Shown here one piece after another: positions 1 through 5,830 of a stretch of DNA of 6,082 nucleotides. The notes beneath the pieces are model-generated. The model saw only the letters and a program-made list of their open reading frames with translations, was not told the DNA's origin and did not search any database. Source of the stretch: Lachnospiraceae bacterium (GTDB lineage: Bacteria; Bacillota; Clostridia; Lachnospirales; Lachnospiraceae). The stretch is taken from the NCBI GenBank assembly GCA_014804565.1, contig JAAUZN010000008.1, positions 1-6,082 of the forward strand, in the 5' to 3' direction. Each line of letters starts with the position of its first letter. The stretch's first letter is position 1. Position numbers and translations under genes: made by a program.

Positions 1-161
1 CTGCCTGCCTTCTTCTCCGCCTTCGCCTGTCCGTTCTTTCTCAGATATTCTACCGCTGCATCCATGTTGCCGTCAGTCTCGTTCAGAGCCTTCTTGCAAT
101 CCATCATGCCCGCACCGGTCATCTCTCTCAACTCTTTTACCATTGCTGCTGTGATAGCCAT
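1..161 (-). CDS. tsf: Translation elongation factor Ts, N-terminal part (cut by the window edge)
   Basis: EF-Ts is the cytoplasmic guanine-nucleotide exchange factor that recycles EF-Tu from its GDP to its GTP form. Only the first 53 codons are here; the frame is open to base 1. The start ATG is at 161-159, with a perfect AGGAGG eight bases upstream. The visible part is the N-terminal UBA-like three-helix domain that contacts EF-Tu, including the family signature [16 protein letters not shown] (about residues 11-26), followed by the usual AVEYLRKNG segment and a Lys/Ala-rich stretch. The gene lies 61 bases downstream of rpsB on the same strand with no terminator between them, the classic rpsB-tsf operon, so it is probably cotranscribed from the rpsB promoter. 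Identity is very secure; the rest of the protein lies outside the window. Confidence 0.97.
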   Translation of the reverse strand, partial: MAITAAMVKELREMTGAGMMDCKKALNETDGNMDAAVEYLRKNGQAKAEKKAG

Positions 162-169
162 CTATTTTC

Positions 170-175
170 CCTCCT
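170..175 (-). promoter_or_regulatory. Ribosome binding site of tsf
   Basis: A perfect Shine-Dalgarno AGGAGG on the minus strand, eight bases before the ATG at 161-159. It fixes the EF-Ts start in the 61-base rpsB-tsf gap. I see no convincing hairpin in that gap. Confidence 0.9.
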
Positions 176-222
176 GAATTATCTATGCTATATCTCGTTC
201 GGCCCGCGCCTTCGCACAATTT

Positions 223-963
223 TTAGTCCTCTTCCTCTACCTTCTCTGCCTCAGCCTCTTCCACATAGTCATCTGCCTCAGCGCCCTGGTTTGCCTCTAC
301 GACAGCGTCCGCCATCTTGGAAACGATCAGCTTCACCGCACGGATCGCATCGTCATTGCCGGGAATGATATAGTCAAGCTCCTCGGGATCGCAGTTTGTA
401 TCGCCGATACCGATCAGAGTGATACCCAGTGTATGCGCCTCCTGTACACAGATTCTCTCCTTCTTGGGATCTACTACAAAGATACAGTCAGGAGTCCTGG
501 TCATGTTCTTGATACCGCCCAGGTTCTTCTCTAACTTCTCCCACTCCTTCTTGATCTGGATGACCTCTTTCTTGGGCAGAACATCAAAGGTGCCGTCCTC
601 CGCCATCGTCTCGATCGCTTTCAATCTCTCTATTCTGGACTGGATCGTCTTAAAGTTGGTGAGCATGCCGCCCAGCCATCTCTCATTTACATAGTACATA
701 CCGCAGCGCTCAGCCTCAGTCTTAACTGCATCCTGTGCCTGCTTCTTCGTTCCTACAAAGAGGATCGTGCCGCCCTGTGCCACCACATCAAACACGGCTC
801 TGTACGCCTCGTCCACCTTGCCTACAGACTTCTGCAGATCGATGATGTGGATACCGTTTCTCTCTGTGAAGATATAGGGAGCCATCTTAGGGTTCCATCT
901 TCTGGTCTGGTGTCCGAAATGAACACCTGCCTCCAACAACTGTTTCATTGAAATAACGCTCAT
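223..963 (-). CDS. rpsB: Small-subunit ribosomal protein S2 (uS2)
   Basis: S2 is a late-assembling 30S protein that binds 16S rRNA on the back of the subunit and also contacts S1 where S1 is present. The protein is 246 residues, a normal length. Diagnostic segments are [20 protein letters not shown] (residues 6-25), [14 protein letters not shown] (30-43), [10 protein letters not shown] (67-76), [10 protein letters not shown] (98-107), PDCIFVVDP (158-166) and [18 protein letters not shown] (192-209). The tail, residues 228-246, is very acidic. The start is the ATG at 963-961, seven bases after a GGAGG. The frame stays open upstream to a TTG at 1116, but that 51-residue extension would begin inside a terminator hairpin and has no family support, so it is rejected. 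It has its own promoter and a structured leader, and is followed by tsf. Downregulation by free S2 protein is known in Gammaproteobacteria and is only inferred here. Confidence 0.98.
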   Translation of the reverse strand: MSVISMKQLLEAGVHFGHQTRRWNPKMAPYIFTERNGIHIIDLQKSVGKVDEAYRAVFDVVAQGGTILFVGTKKQAQDAVKTEAERCGMYYVNERWLGGMLTNFKTIQSRIERLKAIETMAEDGTFDVLPKKEVIQIKKEWEKLEKNLGGIKNMTRTPDCIFVVDPKKERICVQEAHTLGITLIGIGDTNCDPEELDYIIPGNDDAIRAVKLIVSKMADAVVEANQGAEADDYVEEAEAEKVEEED

Positions 964-970
964 GTCTCTA

Positions 971-975
971 CCTCC
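971..975 (-). promoter_or_regulatory. Ribosome binding site of rpsB (decides the start)
   Basis: GGAGG on the minus strand, seven bases upstream of the ATG at 963-961. It supports the 246-residue form of S2 over the longer open frame. It lies 15 bases downstream of the last paired base of the predicted leader element, close enough for that structure to affect ribosome loading. Confidence 0.9.
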
Positions 976-989
976 GTTTGGTTGTCTGC

Positions 990-1081
990 CATATACCGTG
1001 CGCCTCCCTGCCACCCTCTTCGCGGGCACCGGCATGGGCTGGGTATATGTGATTGATAGGATATGTGTGCCTTGCGCACAC
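990..1081 (-). promoter_or_regulatory. Structured rpsB mRNA leader, candidate S2 autoregulatory element
   Basis: Read on the minus strand, three nested or adjacent pairings are visible. First, GTGTGC (1081-1076) pairs with GCACAC (1070-1065) around a five-base loop, placed almost exactly at the predicted transcript 5' end. Second, CATATACC (1049-1042) is perfectly complementary to GGTATATG (997-990), an 8-bp long-range helix. Third, inside it, the contiguous 3' arm GGGTGGCAGGG (1016-1006) pairs with CCC, TGCC and GCCC on the 5' side (1038-1024) with a one-base and a three-base bulge, one G-U pair and a seven-base loop GCGAAGA. This leaves an asymmetric internal loop between the two helices. 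A bulged two-helix element just before the S2 ribosome binding site is what an r-protein binding leader would look like. The pairings are read directly; the regulatory role is inference. Confidence 0.6.
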
Positions 1082-1116
1082 TTAGATACTATAACATAAA
1101 AAAATCCCCCTTGCAA
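1082..1116 (-). promoter_or_regulatory. Housekeeping (sigma-A type) promoter of rpsB-tsf
   Basis: On the minus strand, TTGCAA (1116-1111) serves as the -35, followed by a 17-base spacer and TATAGT (1093-1088) as the -10. The bases TGT directly before the -10 give an extended -10 (TGnTATAGT). Predicted transcription start is A1082 or G1081, giving a leader of about 118 bases. The -35 matches TTGACA at four of six positions, and it coincides with the loop of the upstream gene's terminator. The start point is predicted, not measured. Confidence 0.75.
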
Positions 1117-1124
1117 GGGGGATT
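1098..1124 (-). terminator. Rho-independent terminator of the flagellar/sigma gene cluster
   Basis: On the minus strand, AATCCCCC (1124-1117) and GGGGGATT (1110-1103) form an 8-bp stem around the six-base loop TTGCAA, followed by seven Ts (1104-1098; the last stem bases overlap the T tract). The loop is itself palindromic, so the whole 22-base element is a perfect inverted repeat. It begins 17 bases after the stop codon of the MltG-like gene. The other strand lacks a T tract after the stem, so it should act only in the minus direction. Confidence 0.92.
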
Positions 1125-1141
1125 CCGGTAATTTCTGTCAG

Positions 1142-1804
1142 TTATTGCTGTCCCGTCACGATCCTGGCGATCTGCTCGCCGCTGGCATCCGCCGGAATCT
1201 GAAAAGTGCCTGTCCGAAGCTTCTTGTCATAGCCGTTCTCACACAAAAAAGTATCAAAGGATGCTGCGGAATCGACCACGCCCGCATCCGCCAGCTTTTT
1301 GGCTACCGTATAGGAGCCGTCACCGCTGACGATCGTAACACTCTTCACTGCCGCAGGCGTCGTCGAAGATGCCGCAGACGTTGTCTGGTTTTTCGTCGTA
1401 TCATCGTCCTGCTTCGTCATCTCGTTGGTATCCGACTCAGGTTTCGTATCCGCCCCGGGCTTCATATCCGCTGAAGACCCGGCATCCGCCTCGGATGTCT
1501 CCTCCGGTGTCTCTGCAGGCTCCTGCTCCGCCACCGCCACATCCAGCTTCACCGGCGGTTTCACGGTCTCCGGCTCAGCCGCATCCGCATTCTCCTGTTC
1601 TCCGCTCTCCTCCGCCTCATTCTCTTCGTTATCTGAGGAGGCAAGCAGACTGGAATCTTCGATCATACCCAGCTTTTTCGCTCTGGCTATGATCTCCTCA
1701 TCCGTCATCTGTCCCTGTCTGCTGCCCGACAGCGCGATTCCCATGATAACCGCCGTCACGATAATGCCAAGGCCCAGCCCCCGAAAATAGTATCTTTTTT
1801 CCAT
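1142..1804 (-). CDS. Membrane-anchored protein with an MltG-type LysM-like domain, lacking the transglycosylase domain
   Basis: A 220-residue protein: a short basic N-terminus, one transmembrane helix (about 8-26), a short conserved-looking helix MTDEEIIARAKKLGMIE (33-49), a long low-complexity linker rich in Glu, Asp, Ser, Thr, Ala and Pro (about 55-152), and a folded C-terminal domain (about 155-218). The C-terminal domain resembles the LysM-like subdomain before the catalytic domain of MltG/YceG endolytic transglycosylases: a phrase on weak start-up (SYTVAKKLADAGVVDSAASF), then LRTGTFQIPADASGEQIARI and a terminal TG. The YceG catalytic domain with its glutamate is absent, since the protein ends there. 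It probably crosses the membrane once and holds a glycan-binding-like domain outside. Start: ATG at 1804, one base after the upstream stop; an in-frame TTG at 1819 is disfavoured. Databases may label it MltG, but enzymatic activity should not be assumed. Confidence 0.85.
   Translation of the reverse strand: MEKRYYFRGLGLGIIVTAVIMGIALSGSRQGQMTDEEIIARAKKLGMIEDSSLLASSDNEENEAEESGEQENADAAEPETVKPPVKLDVAVAEQEPAETPEETSEADAGSSADMKPGADTKPESDTNEMTKQDDDTTKNQTTSAASSTTPAAVKSVTIVSGDGSYTVAKKLADAGVVDSAASFDTFLCENGYDKKLRTGTFQIPADASGEQIARIVTGQQ
1428..1481 (-). repeat. Short 18-bp tandem repeat in the linker of the MltG-like gene
   Basis: Three diverged 18-base units begin at 1428, 1446 and 1464, each opening (plus strand) with GTATCC or ATATCC. 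On the coding strand they give three related hexapeptides, SADMKP, GADTKP and ESDTNE, in the disordered linker. It looks like ordinary linker expansion by slippage. Confidence 0.55.
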
Positions 1805-1805
1805 C

Positions 1806-3008
1806 TTAAACACCCTCAAACAGGTCTATCACCAATTTCACCTCGCCAAGGCCCAGCCCCAGCTCCTTGGCGATCGCCATATTGGACTTGCCTGCCTTGT
1901 GAAGCTCTAAAATTCTCTCATTGCTGTTGCGCCCGTTGTCATTCCCCTGGGCAAACCGGATATCCACACCCCGCTGCTCCTCACGCACAGGCGCATAGGC
2001 AGGTGCGGGTGCAGGCACCGGTATAGGTGCCGGTATAGGCGCCGGTGCAGGTATCTGCGCCGTTTCTCTGTTGCTGAATATACCCAGTCTCGCAAAGGCC
2101 TCACTGGTGGAAATATCAGGCTCTTCCGCCACATAATCCGCTTCCGGCTCATGGATGATCTCTACCCGTCTGGGTCTGATCGGTTGGAAATCGTCCTCCG
2201 GTTCCTCTACTGCAAACGACTCGGCTAAATCCTCTTCCGGCTCTGTCATTTCTGACATTTCCGAAATTCCTGACATTCCTGTCACTTCCGTCAACTCTTC
2301 CAGTTCAGGCATCTCATTGCGGACATACTCGAACTGCTCGAACTGCATTTCCGGCATGATCTCGCCGCGCACTTCCTCCACGACCTCCGGCGCATAGCTT
2401 CGCGCTCCGTGGATGGACCAGAGATCGGTCCGGGTATCTTCCACTGCACCCATCACGGATTCTACAGCCTCCTGCACTGCCTCCTGTGCCTCTCTGGCGG
2501 AAACCTCCGCATTGCGGATCCGCGCAAGCGCCTCATCCGCCACGGTCTTTGCATCCCTGGCCTTTCTGGCCGTCTCGTCCGCAGTGATCTCGGCATCCCG
2601 CATGGTCTGTCTGATCTCGTCCGCCGCCTGAGTCGCCTGTCCGATGCTGGCCATCAGCGTCTCATGCTTATCATTTAACATATCATAGAGAAAGGTAACT
2701 TCTTTATGATTTTTATTGATCTCTTCCAAAACAGTGTCGGAATACTCGTTCACTGCCATGATCTTCTCGTTCGCCACGCGCTCCATCGCACGCTCTGTCT
2801 TTTCTATGGAGTAGCTGATCGTTTCATCCACGATATCAGAGATTCTCTCCCTGACATTTTCCGTCTCGCCGTCCACCAGCTTTCTGATCTCGGCCTCACT
2901 GATCAGCTGTACTTCCTCATCCGTGTCCTTCTTTCCCGCCGGCAGAAGATATCCCAGAAGAAATACCCCCGCGCCGATGATGATCAGAACGATCTCTATT
3001 ACACTCAT
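1806..3008 (-). CDS. Membrane-anchored coiled-coil protein with C-terminal DUF6115-like helix-turn-helix end; possible SwrB counterpart
   Basis: A 400-residue protein. One N-terminal transmembrane helix (about 3-22) is followed by a long predicted coiled coil (about 35-195), with an Ala/Glu/Arg-rich part at 138-190. Then come an acidic, disordered segment (about 205-300), a Pro/Ala/Ile stretch (319-340), and a compact C-terminal motif (362-398) of the form NERILELHKAGKSNMAIAKE followed by LGLGLGEVKLVIDLF. This tail has the shape of a helix-turn-helix and matches what I know of the DUF6115 family. In Bacillus subtilis the gene between sigD and rpsB is swrB, a small membrane protein that promotes flagellar export apparatus activation and also ends in a similar tail. 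Position and architecture suggest an enlarged SwrB-like protein, though I could not align them. The ATG at 3008 follows an AAAGGA site. Family call is firm; functional equivalence is inferred. Confidence 0.8.
   Translation of the reverse strand: MSVIEIVLIIIGAGVFLLGYLLPAGKKDTDEEVQLISEAEIRKLVDGETENVRERISDIVDETISYSIEKTERAMERVANEKIMAVNEYSDTVLEEINKNHKEVTFLYDMLNDKHETLMASIGQATQAADEIRQTMRDAEITADETARKARDAKTVADEALARIRNAEVSAREAQEAVQEAVESVMGAVEDTRTDLWSIHGARSYAPEVVEEVRGEIMPEMQFEQFEYVRNEMPELEELTEVTGMSGISEMSEMTEPEEDLAESFAVEEPEDDFQPIRPRRVEIIHEPEADYVAEEPDISTSEAFARLGIFSNRETAQIPAPAPIPAPIPVPAPAPAYAPVREEQRGVDIRFAQGNDNGRNSNERILELHKAGKSNMAIAKELGLGLGEVKLVIDLFEGV
1811..1817 (-). promoter_or_regulatory. Ribosome binding site of the MltG-like gene (decides the start)
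   Basis: GAGGGTG on the minus strand, six bases before the ATG at 1804-1802. It lies inside the last codons of the upstream DUF6115-type gene, whose TAA (1808-1806) is separated from the ATG by one base. The arrangement suggests translational coupling and argues against the in-frame TTG at 1819, which would overlap this site. Confidence 0.8.
2008..2055 (-). repeat. 12-bp tandem repeat encoding the Pro/Ala/Ile stretch
   Basis: Four adjoining 12-base units start at 2008, 2020, 2032 and 2044 (plus strand). The first three read GGTGCAGGCACC, GGTATAGGTGCC and GGTATAGGCGCC; the last diverges at its end. They encode PAP/PIP-type tetrapeptides at about residues 318-334 of the DUF6115-type protein. 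Copy number could vary between strains. Confidence 0.7.
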
Positions 3009-3047
3009 GCTTTTTCCTTTCGTGATCCGGTATCCCGTTACTCAGTC

Positions 3048-3368
3048 CTACCCAATGGTCTCAAAGGTATGCACACCCTTGAGCAGTACCTTACCGTCAT
3101 CAGGATCTTTCTTTTCCCGCTTTCTGCCACGGCCCCCGTCTCCGTGATATTCGTTGTCGCCCTTCTCCTTGGCATCAAATTTTTTCTGATGGTTTTCGGC
3201 ATTTTCTCTCTCGTTGACCCGCTGCGCCTGCTTTTCAATCTGCTTGGTCACCTGCTGTTCAAAATTCGCCTGATCCACCATGCCCTTCGTGTCTTCATTA
3301 TGCTTCACGGTGGTAAAATCCTGTGCTCTTGTGATCTGCCCCTGCAGCTCCACAAAGCCAATCGCCAT
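3048..3368 (-). CDS. Small charged protein of unknown function in the flagellar cluster
   Basis: A 106-residue soluble protein with no signal peptide or membrane helix. The N-terminal part (MAIGFVELQGQITRAQDFTT, residues 1-20, then about 21-36) looks like a defined motif with an NxxVDQANF-like element. Residues 37-75 are a Gln/Glu/Lys/Asn-rich predicted helix, residues 76-92 are a basic, Gly-rich turn, and the end KVLLKGVHTFETIG may form a short strand. I do not recognise a named family. From memory, similar small proteins occur beside sigma-factor and DUF342 genes in other Clostridia, but I could not verify this. The ATG at 3368 has a strong GGGGGA site six bases upstream and lies 21 bases after the DUF342 stop; the next gene starts 39 bases after its own stop. 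The operon position suggests a motility-linked role. A real gene is well supported by frame, start signal and spacing. Confidence 0.85.
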   Translation of the reverse strand: MAIGFVELQGQITRAQDFTTVKHNEDTKGMVDQANFEQQVTKQIEKQAQRVNERENAENHQKKFDAKEKGDNEYHGDGGRGRKREKKDPDDGKVLLKGVHTFETIG

Positions 3369-3389
3369 AGCTACTCCCCCTTCAAACCC

Positions 3390-4979
3390 TTAGAATGGCG
3401 CCATCTTCACATCGCCCCGCTCCCTGACGAAGCGGCAGTAATGGGTAGTCTTCTGCACCATCATGGACACGTCGCCGATACAGATCCGTGTGCCGGGATA
3501 CACTTCTCCCTTCACCCGGACCACCGCCTCAGACGGATTCCCAACCTGCTTCTGCAGCTCCTCCAGTTCTTTATTCGCAGCGGCTATCGCCTCTGTCTTC
3601 TGTTGATTGACTGCTGCCATGGACTGCACATACTGCACCTGCTCCGGGCTGAGCTTCGTCCCCTGAGCCAGCTTCTGTTTGATGGAGACCAGTATCGGCT
3701 GCACCGACTGCAGCGTCTTGGTGTCTTCCCCGATCTGCTTCTGCAGCTGAGTAACGCGCTCCTTCAGTCCGGGATCGGCGCCCACCTCCACGATGGTATC
3801 CGCTCCCATTGCAGACCCCAGGGTCTTTACATTGATGCTGCCCGTGGCGCTGACCTTACCGCCCGTGATAAAGCCTCTTCTGCCATCCACATTGACCTCA
3901 CTGCCGGCCGTCACCTTGCTGTGCAGGATGGACTCGGAAGCCACATATCCCTGCGCCTGCGCAGTAACATTTTCCAAAAACTTGGATACAATATTGCCCT
4001 CAGCTTTCAGAACGCCTTTTCCCATACCGTTCATGCCTCTGGCAATGATGATATTGCCGCCCGCCTCGATCTGTGCGCCCTCCACGACGCCCTTCACCAT
4101 GACGTCGCCCTTCGCCTTCACCTGAAAATTAGTGGCGACATTGCCGTTGATCTGAACGTTTCCGTCATAATCTATATTACCCGTAGAATTGTCTACATTT
4201 TCTACCACCAGCTCATCGGAGACAAAAACCGTACCTTCCACCAGCTCCACATGACCGTCCACCTGGGCAGTCAGCACCAATCGATCCTCAGACAGATCAA
4301 TATTATGCCCGTATTTCAAGGTTTCCTTACGCACCTCTGCGGGCTGGATCCGATCTCCGAAAATATTCTCCCCGGCCTCACCCGGCTCCTCCGGATGCAG
4401 AACCGCCAGCACATCTCCCTTATTACAATGATTTAGTATATTCAAATGGAAGAAATCTACGCTTCCATCCTCGTTCAAGGTCGGTTTCGCCTTCTTATCC
4501 GTGTTAAATTTATATTCGATATAAGCGTGCTTTCCCTGGACAGGCTCCTTGCCCTGCGCCACAAGGATCTCCTTACAGTAATCTCTCCTTATAAAAAAAT
4601 CACGAACCGCATCCGTCAGAATGCCGCCCCTGATTCCACGATGCCTCAGATCCTGCAGCATCTCCTCTTCCGTCATATCCTCAGCGCCCACAGAAGCCGC
4701 ATAGAACTTCGCATAAGCCTGCATTCTGTCCGGACTGACCGTCAACTTATAGCATTCTCTCTCCGGGAACCGGGTCTCGTTGCCGACACAGATCTCCTGT
4801 TCCTCTTTCTCCGCTCCATCCACTGCCCGTTTCAATGTGGGCAGATCACAGGCATAATCCTTCATCGTCAGATACTCAACCACATCGTTGACATCCAACG
4901 GTTTCCCCGCCCCTGTGGGTGGAAACAGCCGAAGCAGTGTCTTTCCTTCCTGATTCACCAATCTGAAATATCCGTTCAT
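3390..4979 (-). CDS. FapA-like DUF342 protein (beta-helix with coiled-coil insertion)
   Basis: A 529-residue cytoplasmic protein of the DUF342/FapA family. The N-terminal region (about 1-175) corresponds to the FapA N-terminal domain. It leads into NKGDVLAVLHPEEPGEAGEN and IFGDRIQP (186-213), the typical KGD-x-LA / G-x-NIFG signature. A right-handed beta-helix follows (about 240-400), with repeats of the G-[ND]-V-x-[IV] kind, for example DGNVQINGNV (272-281), KGDVMVKGVV (290-299), GGNIIIAR (307-314) and AEGNIVSK (326-333). Next is a coiled coil (about 403-480) and a closing strand segment VRVKGEVYPGTRICIGD (487-503). In Vibrio vulnificus FapA links glucose-PTS signalling to polar flagellum assembly; the role in Clostridia is not established to my knowledge. 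The ATG at 4979 has an AGGGG site and lies 13 bases after the sigma-factor stop. No transmembrane helix is visible. Confidence 0.93.
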   Translation of the reverse strand: MNGYFRLVNQEGKTLLRLFPPTGAGKPLDVNDVVEYLTMKDYACDLPTLKRAVDGAEKEEQEICVGNETRFPERECYKLTVSPDRMQAYAKFYAASVGAEDMTEEEMLQDLRHRGIRGGILTDAVRDFFIRRDYCKEILVAQGKEPVQGKHAYIEYKFNTDKKAKPTLNEDGSVDFFHLNILNHCNKGDVLAVLHPEEPGEAGENIFGDRIQPAEVRKETLKYGHNIDLSEDRLVLTAQVDGHVELVEGTVFVSDELVVENVDNSTGNIDYDGNVQINGNVATNFQVKAKGDVMVKGVVEGAQIEAGGNIIIARGMNGMGKGVLKAEGNIVSKFLENVTAQAQGYVASESILHSKVTAGSEVNVDGRRGFITGGKVSATGSINVKTLGSAMGADTIVEVGADPGLKERVTQLQKQIGEDTKTLQSVQPILVSIKQKLAQGTKLSPEQVQYVQSMAAVNQQKTEAIAAANKELEELQKQVGNPSEAVVRVKGEVYPGTRICIGDVSMMVQKTTHYCRFVRERGDVKMAPF

Positions 4980-4992
4980 ACGTACCCCTGCT

Positions 4993-5778
4993 TTACTTTC
5001 TCCTGTCAGAATCTATGAGAATGCCGATATAATCGCCCAGCTTTCCTCTCATTTTCTGGAGGGCTCTGGTGTGGAGCTGAGAAATTCTCGACTCGGACAC
5101 CTCCAATATATTACTGATCTCCTTAAGCGTAAGATCCTCATAATAGTAAAGTACGATGACTTTACGCTCCTTCTCCGTCAGAAGCTCCAACGCCTGAGCC
5201 AGCATTTTCTTCAGCTCATCCCTCTCAAGGATCTCCTCCGGAGAATCGAAGGCAGAGCTTCTGGTATTGCTGGCCTCATTGGGCACCTCGCTCCCCTGCT
5301 CTAAAAATTCATTCAGGGACACCACGTTGGTGATCTTCATCTGAGACTGCCATTCCAGATATTCCTCGTCTGTGATTCCCAGAATCTCTGCGATCTCCTC
5401 GTCCGTGGCGCTCCTGCCATGCTTCGCCTCGATCTCCTTGATGGCAGAATCGATCCGCTTCTGCTTCTGTCTGATGGTTCGCGGGATCCAATCCATCTTG
5501 CGGATCTGATCCAGGATCGCTCCCCGTATTCTCAGACTTGCATAGGTCTCAAATTTCACATCCTTTAAGCAGTCAAACTTATCAATGGCGTCTATGAGTC
5601 CGAATATCCCATAACTCACCAGATCTTCATACTCCACGTTATATCCGAGATACATGCTGAGACGGCCTGCCACCACCTTCACCAAAGGCGCATACTCCAA
5701 TATGATCTTTTCCCGTATTTCGGGAGACTTTGTATTCGCATAGTCCTCCCACAGCTTCTTTTTTCCTGCATCGTCCAT
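4993..5778 (-). CDS. sigD: Motility sigma factor of the FliA/WhiG (SigD, sigma-28) family
   Basis: A 261-residue sigma-70-type factor without region 1.1, the usual size for FliA/SigD. Region 2 (about 26-98) contains YAPLVKVVAGRL, the core-binding and -10-recognising segment VEYEDLVSYGIFGLIDAIDKF (48-68) and FETYASLRIRGAILDQIRKM (76-95). WIPRTIRQKQK (97-107) begins region 3. Region 4 (about 198-245) reads LTEKERKVIVLYYYEDLT and then the helix-turn-helix LKEISNILEVSESRISQLHTRAL, which reads the -35. The factor directs RNA polymerase to late flagellar, motility and chemotaxis promoters, and in many bacteria is held by the anti-sigma FlgM until the hook is complete. The ATG at 5778 follows TAGGGA six bases upstream. 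Neighbours (DUF342, SwrB-like protein) and synteny with the B. subtilis fla/che operon support SigD over a sporulation sigma. No promoter of its own was recognised. Confidence 0.95.
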   Translation of the reverse strand: MDDAGKKKLWEDYANTKSPEIREKIILEYAPLVKVVAGRLSMYLGYNVEYEDLVSYGIFGLIDAIDKFDCLKDVKFETYASLRIRGAILDQIRKMDWIPRTIRQKQKRIDSAIKEIEAKHGRSATDEEIAEILGITDEEYLEWQSQMKITNVVSLNEFLEQGSEVPNEASNTRSSAFDSPEEILERDELKKMLAQALELLTEKERKVIVLYYYEDLTLKEISNILEVSESRISQLHTRALQKMRGKLGDYIGILIDSDRRK

Positions 5779-5830
5779 TCCGAGTCCCTACTTACCCTTC
5801 CTTTTCGCTACAGATACGCCGCGCTTTTCT

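Noticed and set aside
162..222. Possible terminator or attenuator between rpsB and tsf
   Set aside because: The GC-rich stretch at 200-214 gives no stable stem with a following T tract on the minus strand, so cotranscription is more likely.
399..410. Near-palindrome TATCGCCGATA inside rpsB, resembling an operator or SigD -10
   Set aside because: It encodes the conserved Gly-Ile-Gly-Asp segment of S2 and has no promoter context.
964..1116. N-terminal extension of S2 by 51 residues from a TTG at 1116
   Set aside because: It would start in the terminator loop, upstream of the predicted transcription start, and the ATG at 963 has a GGAGG and matches the usual S2 N-terminus.
1369..1790. Overlapping plus-strand open frames opposite the linker of the MltG-like gene
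   Set aside because: They are Ser/Pro/Ala/Arg-rich low-complexity shadows of the Glu/Ser/Thr-rich linker, with no start signals.
1142..1819. Full-length MltG transglycosylase call
   Set aside because: Only the LysM-like part is present; the protein ends at its own stop and terminator before any catalytic domain.
2706..4436. A 576-codon open frame on the plus strand, the longest on that strand
   Set aside because: It lies antisense to three well-supported genes (DUF6115-type, 106-aa and DUF342). Its translation is rich in Leu, His and Arg with no recognisable domain, as expected from the complement of GC-biased codons, and it has no ribosome binding site context.
5023..5030. GCCGATAT on the plus strand, identical to the SigD-type -10
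   Set aside because: No TAAA-like -35 lies 14-16 bases upstream, it points antisense into the sigma-factor gene, and the bases are explained by the coding of Tyr-Ile-Gly-Ile near the C-terminus.
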